Below, piece after piece: positions 17,523-26,015 of a stretch of DNA of 64,000 nucleotides. This DNA is from Limnobacter sp. (GTDB lineage Bacteria > Pseudomonadota > Gammaproteobacteria > Burkholderiales > Burkholderiaceae_B): positions 1-64,000 of the forward strand of contig JARWZZ010000011.1 in assembly GCA_029866125.1 (NCBI GenBank), in the 5' to 3' direction. Position 1 is the first letter of the stretch, and each line of letters begins with the position of its first letter. Made by a program: the position numbers and the translations under genes. Under the pieces are notes generated by a model that ran no database searches, had not been told where the DNA came from, and saw nothing but the letters and a program-made list of their open reading frames with translations.

Positions 17523-18956
17523 ATGAGCACGACTGCAGATAAGTCCACCCGATTGGCGAGCCCCCAGGGTCGACACATTGCCCGTCAGATTGTGCGTCAG
17601 GCCTGGCCCAATTTCATTGCCAAAATGATTGCCATCGCAATGATGATTGCCGATACGCTGATTGCAGGGCATTACGGCACGCAGGACTTGGCTGCTGTAG
17701 CCATTGGCAGCAGTTTTTACATTTCCGTCATTATGTTGTTGATGGGCACGCTTCAATCCGTGGGGCCGATTATTGCCCACCATGTCGGTGCCAAACGCAG
17801 GGCCGACATTTCTCCTGCACTGCAGCAAGGCTTTTGGCTGGCCATCTTGCTATCCATTCCCGGGGTTTTGATTCTACTTAACCCTCACTATTTGCTGAGG
17901 CTTGCGCAGGTTCCAGAAAACGTACTGGGCGGCGCCGCAGACTACATGGCTGCAGCGGCCATGGGTTTACCTGCCTTGCTGTTGTATCGCACCTTTTATG
18001 AGTTCAACAATGCCGTAGGCAAGCCGCGGGTGTTGATGGTTTTTAGCACCATTGTGACTGTGGTGCACATTCCCTTGGCTTTGGTTTTGGCGCATGGGGT
18101 AATGGGTTTGCCCGAGCTGGGGGGGACCGGCTGCGGTGTTTCCACTGCCATTGTCAATTGGTTGGCCTTGGTGTGTTGCCTGGCTTATGCCCTTTGGGAC
18201 AAAGATTACGTAAAGTACAAATTGTTTGCGCGTTTGCATGCACCCAGTCTGCGTGCCATTGGCCAACAAATGCGCTTGGGTTTGCCCATGGGTTTGTCCA
18301 CATTTATCGATATTAGCTCGTTCACTTTGATTGCCATTTTGGTGGCCCGTTTGGGTGCTGAAACGGTAGCTGGCCACCGAGTGGTGGCCAATTTCACTGG
18401 CCTGATTTACATGTTGCCGCTTTCAATTGCTTTGGCCACGATGGTGTTGGTGGGGCATTCCAATGGGGCAGAAGACCCAAACCGTTCGCGCCTGACCGCC
18501 AAATTGGGCCTGACCATGGCCGCTTCCATGGGCTTGTTGATTGGTGTGGTGTTGTGGTTTGTGCGTGAACCTTTGATTGGCTTATCCAGCCAAGACCCTG
18601 CTGTACAGCAAGTGGCCTTGGGTCTGGTGGTGTACCTGTGCCTATACCAATTTTTTGATGGTTTTCAAACTGTGGCCTCTTATGCACTGCGTGGCTACAA
18701 AGTGACGCTGGTTCCAATGCTGTTTCACACCTTTTGCTTTTGGGGAATCGGTTTGTGCGGGGGCTACTGGTTAAGTTTTTACGCACCTTGGCGCAACGGG
18801 CAGCCGTCAGTTCAAGGCTTTTGGGAGGCTACTGTGTTGGCAACCTTGGCTGCTTCCATTTTATTTGGGCTATTGCTAAGGCGTATTAGTCATTTGACAA
18901 AGTGCTACACTCAGCCCTCGATCACAAATGGCCAAGCAAGCCACCCACTGCAATGA
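17523..18956 (+). CDS. MATE family multidrug/sodium antiporter
   Basis: Encodes 477 residues with about twelve membrane segments. Two homologous halves are visible, each beginning with a conserved patch: QAWPNFIAKMIAIAMMIADTLIAGHYG near residues 27-53 and MRLGLPMGLSTFIDISSFTLIAILVARLG near 250. It would export organic cations or metabolites in exchange for Na+ or H+. It is the first of three overlapping genes; the stop overlaps the start of a thioesterase in ATGA. The pairing with acyl-CoA thioesterases suggests that the exported compound may be a CoA-released acid, which is inference. No clear Shine-Dalgarno is visible before the ATG. Confidence 0.9.
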   Translation: MSTTADKSTRLASPQGRHIARQIVRQAWPNFIAKMIAIAMMIADTLIAGHYGTQDLAAVAIGSSFYISVIMLLMGTLQSVGPIIAHHVGAKRRADISPALQQGFWLAILLSIPGVLILLNPHYLLRLAQVPENVLGGAADYMAAAAMGLPALLLYRTFYEFNNAVGKPRVLMVFSTIVTVVHIPLALVLAHGVMGLPELGGTGCGVSTAIVNWLALVCCLAYALWDKDYVKYKLFARLHAPSLRAIGQQMRLGLPMGLSTFIDISSFTLIAILVARLGAETVAGHRVVANFTGLIYMLPLSIALATMVLVGHSNGAEDPNRSRLTAKLGLTMAASMGLLIGVVLWFVREPLIGLSSQDPAVQQVALGLVVYLCLYQFFDGFQTVASYALRGYKVTLVPMLFHTFCFWGIGLCGGYWLSFYAPWRNGQPSVQGFWEATVLATLAASILFGLLLRRISHLTKCYTQPSITNGQASHPLQ

Positions 18957-19414
18957 CCTATCCCCTTCCAGTAAAAAATACAAAGTTGTTTGAGCCCATT
19001 TCCCAATGGATTTGCAATATCCCTCACTGCAAAATTTTGCAGTTGGAACTTGTTCAGGCTGAACTCGGCAAAGTGGTGATGCGCATTCCTTATCAAGAGC
19101 GTTTGGTGGCAGACCGACGCACCGGTGTTTTGCATGGCGGCGTGATCACTGCGTTGATGGATACGGCCAGTGGTTTGAGTATTTTCACCATGCTAGAGGG
19201 TTTATTGGGCTATCCCACCTTGGATTTGCGAATTGATTACCTGCGACCCGCAACACCCGGGCTGCCCGTGTATTGCGAAGCAGAAACCTATCGCTTGGCC
19301 AAGGAAATTGCATTCACACGTGCAACCGCCTATCAAGACGGGAACCCTTTACCTGTAGCCACCAGTGTGGGCACGTTTATGCGCCGACGCAGCCCAAAAG
19401 GGGGTCAAGCATGA
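18953..19414 (+). CDS. PaaI-type hotdog thioesterase, first of a pair
   Basis: Encodes 153 residues from the ATG at 18953, whose last bases form the stop of the MATE gene (ATGA). The hotdog domain has TGVLHGGVITALMDTASGLS near residue 60, the usual PaaI helix with its HGG, and LDLRIDYLRPATPG near 95. Such enzymes hydrolyse acyl- or aryl-CoA to free acids in the cytosol, usually as tetramers. It overlaps the next gene, another hotdog protein, again in ATGA. The acidic residue in the helix (MDTASG) is the likely catalytic one. The substrate cannot be read from sequence. Confidence 0.88.
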   Translation: MTYPLPVKNTKLFEPISQWICNIPHCKILQLELVQAELGKVVMRIPYQERLVADRRTGVLHGGVITALMDTASGLSIFTMLEGLLGYPTLDLRIDYLRPATPGLPVYCEAETYRLAKEIAFTRATAYQDGNPLPVATSVGTFMRRRSPKGGQA

Positions 19415-19842
19415 ATAACGGTGTGAGCCCCGACCCAATCATTGAACCGTCCATGTTGGATGCGTTGATGGACCACTCTCCTTATGCGCAATTGATCGGC
19501 ATGCAGCCCAAGTTGGAAAATGGTGAGTTGTTTTTCCTTTTGCCTTTTCAGCCCCACAACATTGGCAATGACCAATTGCCCGCTTTGCATGGTGGATTGA
19601 TTGGTGGATTTATGGAAATGGCTGCTTTGATGCACATGTTGTGTATACGAGAGTCCAACAACGTTCCTCGCACCATCGATTTTTCGATCGATTATTTGCG
19701 CCCCGGTTTGGCCAAAGACATGCGGTGCAGCTGCAGTGTGACCAAGCATGGTAAACAGGTTGCCAATGTGCAAATTACCGCTTGGCAAGAGTCACCGGAC
19801 AAACCGGTGGCGGTGGCAAGGGCGCATTTGTTATTGGACTGA
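19411..19842 (+). CDS. PaaI-type hotdog thioesterase, second of a pair
   Basis: Encodes 143 residues; the ATG at 19411 overlaps the preceding stop. The hotdog fold is shown by LPALHGGLIGGFMEMAALMHM near residues 48-68 and TIDFSIDYLRPGLAKDM near 90. The HGG is kept, with Glu (FMEMAA) where the partner has Asp. The two neighbours share architecture but are diverged, as expected for an old duplication or a heteromeric pair. Third and last gene of the MATE/thioesterase operon. Confidence 0.86.
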   Translation: MNNGVSPDPIIEPSMLDALMDHSPYAQLIGMQPKLENGELFFLLPFQPHNIGNDQLPALHGGLIGGFMEMAALMHMLCIRESNNVPRTIDFSIDYLRPGLAKDMRCSCSVTKHGKQVANVQITAWQESPDKPVAVARAHLLLD

Positions 19843-19891
19843 TTGCAGGCAATTGACGTACAAAGACATCCTTGACTGTGTGTCATGGATG

Positions 19892-19921
19892 TTGACAAAA
19901 AGGTATCCATCTGGATACATT
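19892..19921 (+). promoter_or_regulatory. Probable sigma-70 promoter with a palindromic operator in its spacer
   Basis: TTGACA (19892-19897) and TACATT (19916-19921) are separated by 18 bases. The spacer and -10 box hold GTATCCATCTGGATAC (19903-19918), arms of 7 bp around TC. A repressor there would block the polymerase. The expected start of transcription falls at or next to the ATG at 19928, so the messenger may be leaderless or nearly so. Confidence 0.5.
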
Positions 19922-19927
19922 AAGCAC

Positions 19928-20635
19928 ATGACTACAGCAACTTTCCCCTATATCTGTTTGGAAATGGACCCCTTGGTGGGTTCAAAAACCCGCGAAATCA
20001 ATCAAGCATTGAAGGTCGGTACCAAACAGTCTCAATCTCACGCAGCCGCCGAAGCCTTGTCACTGGCCATCGAGTCCATTGTGGAGGGTGTGGTTCAATC
20101 ATTGTTTCAAGATTTGTCCAGTGCATACCCCGACAACAAGTTGTATCGAGTTGCATTGAAGGTGTCCAAAGAAATACACGGCAAAATTTTGACCTACCTG
20201 GAGTGGTTGACCAAATTCCTATCCAACGAGCGGTTGGGTGTGGTTACCTCGTGGTACCTAAGCTTGTTTCAAGCCGTGAACAATCAAGCCACAGCTCGAG
20301 AGTTTTTGGTTGTCCAATTAAAGCCTGAGTTGGCCGGGAAAGCCCGACGTACGATTGATGATTTACGCTCAGGCAAGAGTAAAGATTTGGATGCTGGTGT
20401 TGAAATGCTGATTGAAATTGTGGATGAATTGCTTGAGCCTTTTGTTTACGAGCCCAAGCGATTGATGAAGTTCAATCTGGTGGTGAGCAAAACACTGGAC
20501 GGCATTATTTACATGATTAAAAGTTTGAGCTACCGCGAATTACGCACCTTTGCCAAGCATTTACCCCCAGACCATTTGCCCATAATTTTGACGCATCTTG
20601 AGAAAAACTTTCGGGACTCCAGCCATCCCGTTTGA
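19928..20635 (+). CDS. Unknown helical cytosolic protein
   Basis: Encodes 235 residues from the ATG at 19928. I do not recognise the family. The frame is open upstream for another 180 bases, but this overlaps the thioesterase gene and the promoter. The sequence is rich in helices and has no signal or membrane segment. Recognisable stretches are AAAEALSLAIESIVEGVVQSL, VALKVSKEIHGKILTYLEWL and a C-terminal ELRTFAKHLPPDHLPIIL. No Shine-Dalgarno is seen before the start, in keeping with a leaderless transcript from the promoter at 19892-19921. The next gene, an AdeT-like binding protein, begins 30 bases after its stop, so the two may be co-transcribed. Confidence 0.7.
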   Translation: MTTATFPYICLEMDPLVGSKTREINQALKVGTKQSQSHAAAEALSLAIESIVEGVVQSLFQDLSSAYPDNKLYRVALKVSKEIHGKILTYLEWLTKFLSNERLGVVTSWYLSLFQAVNNQATAREFLVVQLKPELAGKARRTIDDLRSGKSKDLDAGVEMLIEIVDELLEPFVYEPKRLMKFNLVVSKTLDGIIYMIKSLSYRELRTFAKHLPPDHLPIILTHLEKNFRDSSHPV

Positions 20636-20665
20636 ACACAAATTACAAGGCTGTCGGAGACAATC

Positions 20666-21772
20666 ATGTTGAAATTTCTAGGCGCATTGGTCACTGTTGC
20701 GCTACCAAGCCTGTTGCCTGTTCAAAACGCATTTGCTCAGGACGTGGCCATTCCCTCCAATCTGGTGGGCAGTGTGTCCAATCAGTTGATGCAGGAAATG
20801 AAGCCCCTTGACAAGCCGCTTCACGTCAAAGTTTGTATTTTTGATTTGTTGGGCAAGGCTGGGCCTGTTCATGGTTTGGCGCAAGATTTGGTGATTGAGG
20901 CCCGCAAATGGAACCTGTTTATTGAGCTGCAAACCTACACCAACGAAGGTGTGGCTGCTGAGTCATTTAAAACAGGGCGCTGCGAGGTGGTGGCAATGAG
21001 CACCTTGCGTGCCCGCAGCTACAACCACTTTATGGGCAGCTTTGATGCGGTGGGCGCTTTGCCAAGCTATGCGCATGTGAAGACGGCCTTACAGGTTTTG
21101 ATGGGCAGCGATGCAACTTATGATTTATCCATCAATGGTAAATACCAAGTGGTGGGCATGGCGCCCATTGGTGCAGCCTATGTGATGGTGAATGATAGGG
21201 CGATCAATTCAATTGAAAAAGCCGCGGGTAAAAAAGTTGCGGTGTTGGACTGGGACAAAAGCCAAGCCAAAATGATTCAGCAATTGGGGGCTCAGCCTGT
21301 ACCCAGTGACATCACCAACTTTGCACAAAAATTCAACAACGGAGTAGTGGATATTATTGCTGCGCCTGCGGTGGCATTCGCCCCGATGGAGCTTTACAGG
21401 GGCTTGGGCACCAAGGGCGGTGTCTATAAAATGCCTTTGATCAATATTTCAGGTGCAGCGGTGATTAACCGCAGCCGCTTGGAAAAAGAGGTTCCCGACC
21501 TAGACGACCGCCTTAAAAAGATGCGCAAATTTGGTATGCGGTACATTGACCAAGCGATTGCAACCATTGTGTCGATTGAAAAACAGGTGCCGAATCGCTA
21601 CTGGATGGAGATCACACAGAGCGACACTGAAAAATACAATGTGATGATGCAGCAGGCCCGCATGCAGCTGACTCAAGAGGGCGTTTATCACCCCAAGATG
21701 ATGAACATCCTCAAAAAGGTACGGTGCCACCACAACCCCAAAGCTGCCGAATGCAGCACCAAAGATGAGTAA
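20666..21772 (+). CDS. AdeT-like periplasmic solute-binding protein (DUF6091-type), copy 2
   Basis: Encodes 368 residues with a Sec signal ending VQNAFAQD. TCGGAGA lies 7 bases before the ATG. It shares with the copy at 1513-2571 the order CIFDLLGKAGPVHGLAQD, FKTGRCEVVAMS, FMGSFDAVGALP, IGAAYVMVNDRAINS, AAGKKVAVLDWDKSQ, VDIIAAPAVAF and PMELYRGLG, and a C-terminal LKKVRC...C block. It differs by a longer N-terminal spacer of about 25 residues. By family this is a TRAP-like binding protein; no DctQM-type membrane genes are adjacent. A link to antibiotic efflux, suggested by the AdeT name in Acinetobacter, should not be assumed. Confidence 0.85.
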   Translation: MLKFLGALVTVALPSLLPVQNAFAQDVAIPSNLVGSVSNQLMQEMKPLDKPLHVKVCIFDLLGKAGPVHGLAQDLVIEARKWNLFIELQTYTNEGVAAESFKTGRCEVVAMSTLRARSYNHFMGSFDAVGALPSYAHVKTALQVLMGSDATYDLSINGKYQVVGMAPIGAAYVMVNDRAINSIEKAAGKKVAVLDWDKSQAKMIQQLGAQPVPSDITNFAQKFNNGVVDIIAAPAVAFAPMELYRGLGTKGGVYKMPLINISGAAVINRSRLEKEVPDLDDRLKKMRKFGMRYIDQAIATIVSIEKQVPNRYWMEITQSDTEKYNVMMQQARMQLTQEGVYHPKMMNILKKVRCHHNPKAAECSTKDE

Positions 21773-21784
21773 AGCCCTGCTACC

Positions 21785-23104
21785 TTAGGCCGTTCGTCGG
21801 GTGTTGGATTGCGCTTTTAACGCATCCAGCACCTGCCAAAGCCGATCTTGACCCCAAACCTCGGTAGTGCCTACACGGAATGAAGGCACACCCCACAAGC
21901 CAAGGCCGAAGAGTTCGTTCCGGTTGGCCTCGGCACGCAGCCGCCAGCTTTCGTCATCCAGTGCTTGTAAGGCACCCTGCCAACTCAGTCCGGTTCGCTC
22001 GACTATTTTTTTCAAGCCGCTGTCACTTCCGGCGTGGATGCCTTCTGACCACACACCTTTCATAAACGACAATACAAACTCTTGGCCCAAGCCATGCTTT
22101 TCGGCGTAGGGTACCAGTGACAAGCCGCGTTCGGCGGGTCTACCCACAGGGTCATTCAATTTGCCGAAAGGTGTACCGCGTGCATGGGCTTCGCGCGCTG
22201 TGTCATGCACAATGTATTCCCGTTTGGCCTTGGGCACAGCCAAGCCTCGCATCACCATGGGCAATACAAACTTCAAGTTGACTTTGGCACCTGTGAGTTC
22301 ACCCAGTTTAAAAACCCTTGGCGCGACAATGGCGGAATAGGGGCTTCGGAATGAGAAGAAAAAATCAATATCTGGTGGGTTGTGTAGGGAAAGTGGGGCG
22401 GTCAAGTCCTGGTCAGGCTCAAATAGAGAGCCTGTGATTCCTTGCTTTTGAATGCTTAAATCCTGTAATCGCTCCTCCAGATGGTACAAGCGATCAATGC
22501 CCCAATACCACTCACCTTCATAACTCAGCATGGCGCCCAGGTAGTGGCCCATGTTTTCTCGAAGTTGATCAGATTGCTGGATGTGCGCTTTCATTTGAGA
22601 AAGGCTGCATGGTTCAATGGATTGGCAGTTGTCTGGCAACGCATTGGTGCTGTCTTTCTGCCAAAGCCACTTTGAAATACAGGGTGCAAATTCGAAAAAC
22701 CTGTTCTGCAAGGCGGCACTCACCAATGCGTCGATGGCCATTTGCAGTTTTGTTTCAACAGGCTGATTGCCAGGGTCGGTGAATTGCAAACTTCGATAAA
22801 CTGCGAGGGCTTGCGCATCCTTGCGGCTGTACTCCACCAACTTTTCTCGTTCAGGTGCGGCAGAATCTGGCGGTGGGCTGACCACATGCGCTTTGAGTTC
22901 GATGGAATAGCGCGCTGCCAACTCGGGCAAAACCTGCACCATCAGTGCGCTGTAGGGGTCATCCACTTGATGGAAATAGTGAACCACATGGGGCCTGCCA
23001 GCCGATTGTCTGGCCTTCTCTGCCTTTTTACGTTTGGCCAGCAAGGTGTCTCTGGAAAACAGTTTTTGGGTGACATAGGGCATCAAAAGCGTTTTAACCG
23101 ACAT
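21785..23104 (-). CDS. DsbA / 2-hydroxychromene-2-carboxylate isomerase family, two thioredoxin-like domains
   Basis: Encodes 439 residues from the ATG at 23104, with CGGGGAA at good distance upstream; a codon seven residues earlier is the alternative. Two thioredoxin-like domains follow each other. The first begins HVVHYFHQVDDPYSALMVQ near residue 40. The second begins DIDFFFSFRSPYSAIVAPR near 245 and ends GLWGVPSFRVGTTEVWGQDRL. In both the redox CXXC is replaced (DDPYS, SFRSPYS), as in HCCA isomerases and kappa-class glutathione transferases, so a disulphide role is unlikely. No signal peptide; probably cytosolic and glutathione-using. Convergent with the AdeT-like gene, 68 bases downstream of the alcohol dehydrogenase gene. 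Confidence 0.8.
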   Translation of the reverse strand: MSVKTLLMPYVTQKLFSRDTLLAKRKKAEKARQSAGRPHVVHYFHQVDDPYSALMVQVLPELAARYSIELKAHVVSPPPDSAAPEREKLVEYSRKDAQALAVYRSLQFTDPGNQPVETKLQMAIDALVSAALQNRFFEFAPCISKWLWQKDSTNALPDNCQSIEPCSLSQMKAHIQQSDQLRENMGHYLGAMLSYEGEWYWGIDRLYHLEERLQDLSIQKQGITGSLFEPDQDLTAPLSLHNPPDIDFFFSFRSPYSAIVAPRVFKLGELTGAKVNLKFVLPMVMRGLAVPKAKREYIVHDTAREAHARGTPFGKLNDPVGRPAERGLSLVPYAEKHGLGQEFVLSFMKGVWSEGIHAGSDSGLKKIVERTGLSWQGALQALDDESWRLRAEANRNELFGLGLWGVPSFRVGTTEVWGQDRLWQVLDALKAQSNTRRTA

Positions 23105-23172
23105 GGTGCATTCCCCGAGTGGCAATACCGTAAGTAAAACTCAATTGAGCCCTAAATGTTACACCGTGTCAA

Positions 23173-24354
23173 CTATAGGGACGCAGTGGCCTTCTTGGGC
23201 GCATCCAAGTTGCTGGAAGGGTCAATTAAAATTTTGGCATGCTCTTCCGGATTACCCAATGCGGCAAAGGCTTTGTCCACCCCAGCCAGGCCCACCTTGC
23301 CCGTAATCATGGCTTCGCAGGGCACTTTGCCTTCTGAGATCATCAACAAAGTGTCATGGAATTCAAGTGGGGTGTAGCCCACCACAAATCGAAGATCAAT
23401 CTCCTTGTTATTGCCCATTGCTGGCTCAATTTTATCCAGTTCCATGCACACGCCCACCACGATTACTCGTGAATACAAAGGCGCCCCGTCCATGATGTTT
23501 TTCAACAAGCCCGGTACTCCCACGCATTCAAAAATGACTGGGCGTTTGGGGTCTAGGCCCAGCGTTTCGGCCAAGCGCCACGTGTGCCACCAAGGCACGG
23601 GCAGCATGTTGAGTTTTTCTTTGGTGCTGATTGCCAGCTCCAGCAGGTCCGGCATGGTTTTGACGTAGGCTTGCTTTCTGCCCGCGGCCTCATAGGGGCT
23701 TTCCTTGGCGGGGTCAATGACTACGTCTGCTCCGCATTTCAAAGCCAAGGCCCTGCGCCCTGGGGAGTAATCGCTGGCCACCACCGTTTTAACCCCCTTG
23801 GCTTTGAGCATGCAGATGACTGCCAAACCGACTGGGCCACACCCAATCACAATGGCCACGTCGCGTTTGCCGATGTCGCTGCGATTGACCGCGTGCAATC
23901 CAACAGCCATGGGTTCAGTCAAAGCGGCCATGTCGTCAGACAACCCATTGGGTATGGGCATGACCAAACTTTCTTGCACCAGCATGCGCTCTGCGTATGC
24001 ACCGTGGGACAGTCGGGACAATCCAATCATGTCAATTTCATTGCCACGTCGAATAATAGGCACTGCGCACACCCGTGTTCCCACCTTGTGGGTTTTGGGT
24101 GTTTTGGGGCCATGGTCCAAAATTTCGCCGCAAAATTCGTGACCGAAAACCATCGGCTCGTCTGCATTCGGGAAGTTCATGTACTGAGTGCGTTGCAGCA
24201 ATTTACCCATGTGGTTGCAGTGGTGGCGCACATGCAAATCAGATCCACAAATGCCGCATCGCAGCACTTTTAAAAGCAGATTTCCCTTTTCTGGGATGGG
24301 GTCGGGAAGGTCTTGCACAGACAATTCGGCGTTTTGGCAGACGACAGCTTTCAT
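23173..24354 (-). CDS. Zinc-type alcohol dehydrogenase (MDR superfamily)
   Basis: Encodes 393 residues. Catalytic-zinc ligands lie in RCGICGSDLH near residue 34 and FGHEFCGE near 70. The Rossmann motif is VIGCGPVGLAVICMLKAKG near 170. The CXXCXXCX7C lobe that holds the structural zinc in many relatives is missing: the region after GTRVCAVP reads RRGNEIDMIG. About 30 extra residues (YVKTMPDLLELAISTKEKLN...WRLAETLG) are inserted before the VIFECVGVPG strand. It probably oxidises an alcohol to a ketone or aldehyde with NAD(P)+. Divergent from a Baeyer-Villiger-type monooxygenase gene 190 bases away, which suggests alcohol, then ketone, then ester; that order is inference. Confidence 0.87.
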   Translation of the reverse strand: MKAVVCQNAELSVQDLPDPIPEKGNLLLKVLRCGICGSDLHVRHHCNHMGKLLQRTQYMNFPNADEPMVFGHEFCGEILDHGPKTPKTHKVGTRVCAVPIIRRGNEIDMIGLSRLSHGAYAERMLVQESLVMPIPNGLSDDMAALTEPMAVGLHAVNRSDIGKRDVAIVIGCGPVGLAVICMLKAKGVKTVVASDYSPGRRALALKCGADVVIDPAKESPYEAAGRKQAYVKTMPDLLELAISTKEKLNMLPVPWWHTWRLAETLGLDPKRPVIFECVGVPGLLKNIMDGAPLYSRVIVVGVCMELDKIEPAMGNNKEIDLRFVVGYTPLEFHDTLLMISEGKVPCEAMITGKVGLAGVDKAFAALGNPEEHAKILIDPSSNLDAPKKATASL

Positions 24355-24430
24355 GAGTGGTCCTTGGTCTAGTTATGCTCAATACTATGCATCATCTTGG
24401 ATTGGTTTTTCAAATGTGGTAATCAAAATT

Positions 24431-24483
24431 ACTGTTTGAGCACTGTTTGAGGGGATAAGTCGGTCACTTGACCTACAAGGGGT
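24431..24483. promoter_or_regulatory. Direct and inverted repeats in the alcohol dehydrogenase/monooxygenase promoter region
   Basis: ACTGTTTGAG occurs at 24431-24440 and again at 24442-24451, an 11-base period close to one helical turn. Twenty bases on, GGTCA-CT-TGACC (24472-24483) is a short inverted repeat. Both lie in the 190-base divergent region between 24354 and 24544. They are candidate operators for shared control. Confidence 0.4.
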
Positions 24484-24543
24484 GACTGGCTTTGTGGTTT
24501 TGCTACGATGAGGTCCTCTATGGTGCTGGGGTGGGCATATTCC

Positions 24544-26004
24544 ATGAAAATAATTGAAGAAGATGTGTTGATTGTGGGCGCAGGTTTGTCCGGTATTAGT
24601 GCGGCATGCCATCTGCAAAAAGAATGCCCCAAGCGCAAGATCAAAATCCTTGAGCGACGCAATACCATCGGCGGGACTTGGGACTTGTTTCGTTACCCAG
24701 GCATCCGTTCGGACTCGGACATGTTCTCTTTCGGGTTCAAGTTCAAACCTTGGCGCAATGCCCATTTTTTCTCGCAAGGCGGGGACATCCGCGATTACGT
24801 GCACGAGGCTGCAACAGAAAACCATGTGTTTGACTACATCGAGTTTGGTCGCAAGGTGGTCAATGCCAATTGGTCAAGTGCCGACAAACGTTGGATCGTG
24901 AATGTGGTGTGCGAAGCCACAGGGGAGGAGGAGCAATACCGTGCCAAATTCTTCATGTGTTGCGCAGGATATTACAACTACGACAAGGGCTACCGCCCCG
25001 AGTTTCCGGGTGAGGAAAACTTCAAGGGTCAGATTATCCACCCCCAGCATTGGCCTGAGGACTTGGACTACACCGGCAAAAAAGTGGTGGTGATTGGAAG
25101 TGGTGCAACTGCTGTAACCTTAATTCCAGCCATGGCAGACAAGGTGGGCCACATCACCATGTTGCAACGGTCGCCAAGTTATGTGTTCTCTTTGCCTTCG
25201 GTGGATATTCTTACTAAAACGCTGCAAAAAACCTTGCCTGCCCAACTGGCTTACAAAATCAACCGCAAGCGCACGATTGGTTTGGCGCATGTGATGTTTA
25301 CCTCATGCAAGGCCCAGCCTAAATTGATGCGCCGCTTCATCATTGCCATGATGCGCCGGCAGCTGAAAGGCTCAACTGTGGACATGAAGCACTTTACGCC
25401 AAAGTACATGCCTTGGGATCAGCGCCTGTGCTTGGTGCCCGATGGCGATTTTTTCAAAGCACTGCGAAGTGGTAAGGCCAGTGTGGCGACCGACACCATC
25501 AAATCATTCACCAAGAATGGAATTGAATTGAATTCAGGTGAAAAGTTGGAGGCCGATATTATTGTGACCGCCACCGGTTTGAATGTGCAGATGGTCGGCG
25601 GTATGCAGTTAAGCGTTGACAACAAGCCAGTCAACTTAAGTGAAAAAATGTTTTATAAAAGCGTGCTGTTGCAAGACTTGCCCAACTGCGCTGTAGTGCT
25701 GGGCTACACCCACGCCTCATGGACTTTGAAGGCAGATTTGGCCAGTGGTTTTGTATGTCGTTTACTCAAGTTTATGGACAAGAAGGGATACGACGTGGTG
25801 GTACCACAGGCTGGGAATGTTGAAAAAGTGAATGAGTTGACTGTGTTGGGTGGTTTGAATTCTTCCTACGTGATGCGTGTGGCAGACCAGTTGCCAAGGC
25901 AGGGCGCCGAGCACCCTTGGCGCAACAAACAGGATTACTACCACGACACCCAAACCTTGTTGAACGATCCCGTGGATGAGAAAGGCTTGTTGTTTTCGGC
26001 TTGA
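24544..26004 (+). CDS. Flavin monooxygenase, Baeyer-Villiger type
   Basis: Encodes 486 residues from the ATG at 24544; a longer frame from 24508 has no better ribosome site. FAD site VLIVGAGLSGISAACHLQ is near residue 7, with GGTWDLFRYPGIRSDSDM near 43. The Baeyer-Villiger fingerprint FXGXXXHXXXWP is met by FKGQIIHPQHWP near 160. A second dinucleotide site VVVIGSGATAVTLIPAMA (NADPH) is near 180 and the ATG motif IIVTATGLNVQ near 340. The enzyme would insert oxygen into a ketone using NADPH and O2, or act on another soft nucleophile; EtaA-like and cyclohexanone-type enzymes share these marks. Cytosolic or peripheral. Divergent from the alcohol dehydrogenase that could supply a ketone. Confidence 0.9.
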   Translation: MKIIEEDVLIVGAGLSGISAACHLQKECPKRKIKILERRNTIGGTWDLFRYPGIRSDSDMFSFGFKFKPWRNAHFFSQGGDIRDYVHEAATENHVFDYIEFGRKVVNANWSSADKRWIVNVVCEATGEEEQYRAKFFMCCAGYYNYDKGYRPEFPGEENFKGQIIHPQHWPEDLDYTGKKVVVIGSGATAVTLIPAMADKVGHITMLQRSPSYVFSLPSVDILTKTLQKTLPAQLAYKINRKRTIGLAHVMFTSCKAQPKLMRRFIIAMMRRQLKGSTVDMKHFTPKYMPWDQRLCLVPDGDFFKALRSGKASVATDTIKSFTKNGIELNSGEKLEADIIVTATGLNVQMVGGMQLSVDNKPVNLSEKMFYKSVLLQDLPNCAVVLGYTHASWTLKADLASGFVCRLLKFMDKKGYDVVVPQAGNVEKVNELTVLGGLNSSYVMRVADQLPRQGAEHPWRNKQDYYHDTQTLLNDPVDEKGLLFSA

Positions 26005-26015
26005 GATAGAGTGGG

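Noticed and set aside
21785-23104. Thiol-disulphide oxidoreductase
   Set aside because: Both thioredoxin-like domains lack CXXC, and there is no signal peptide; an isomerase or GST-kappa type is more likely.
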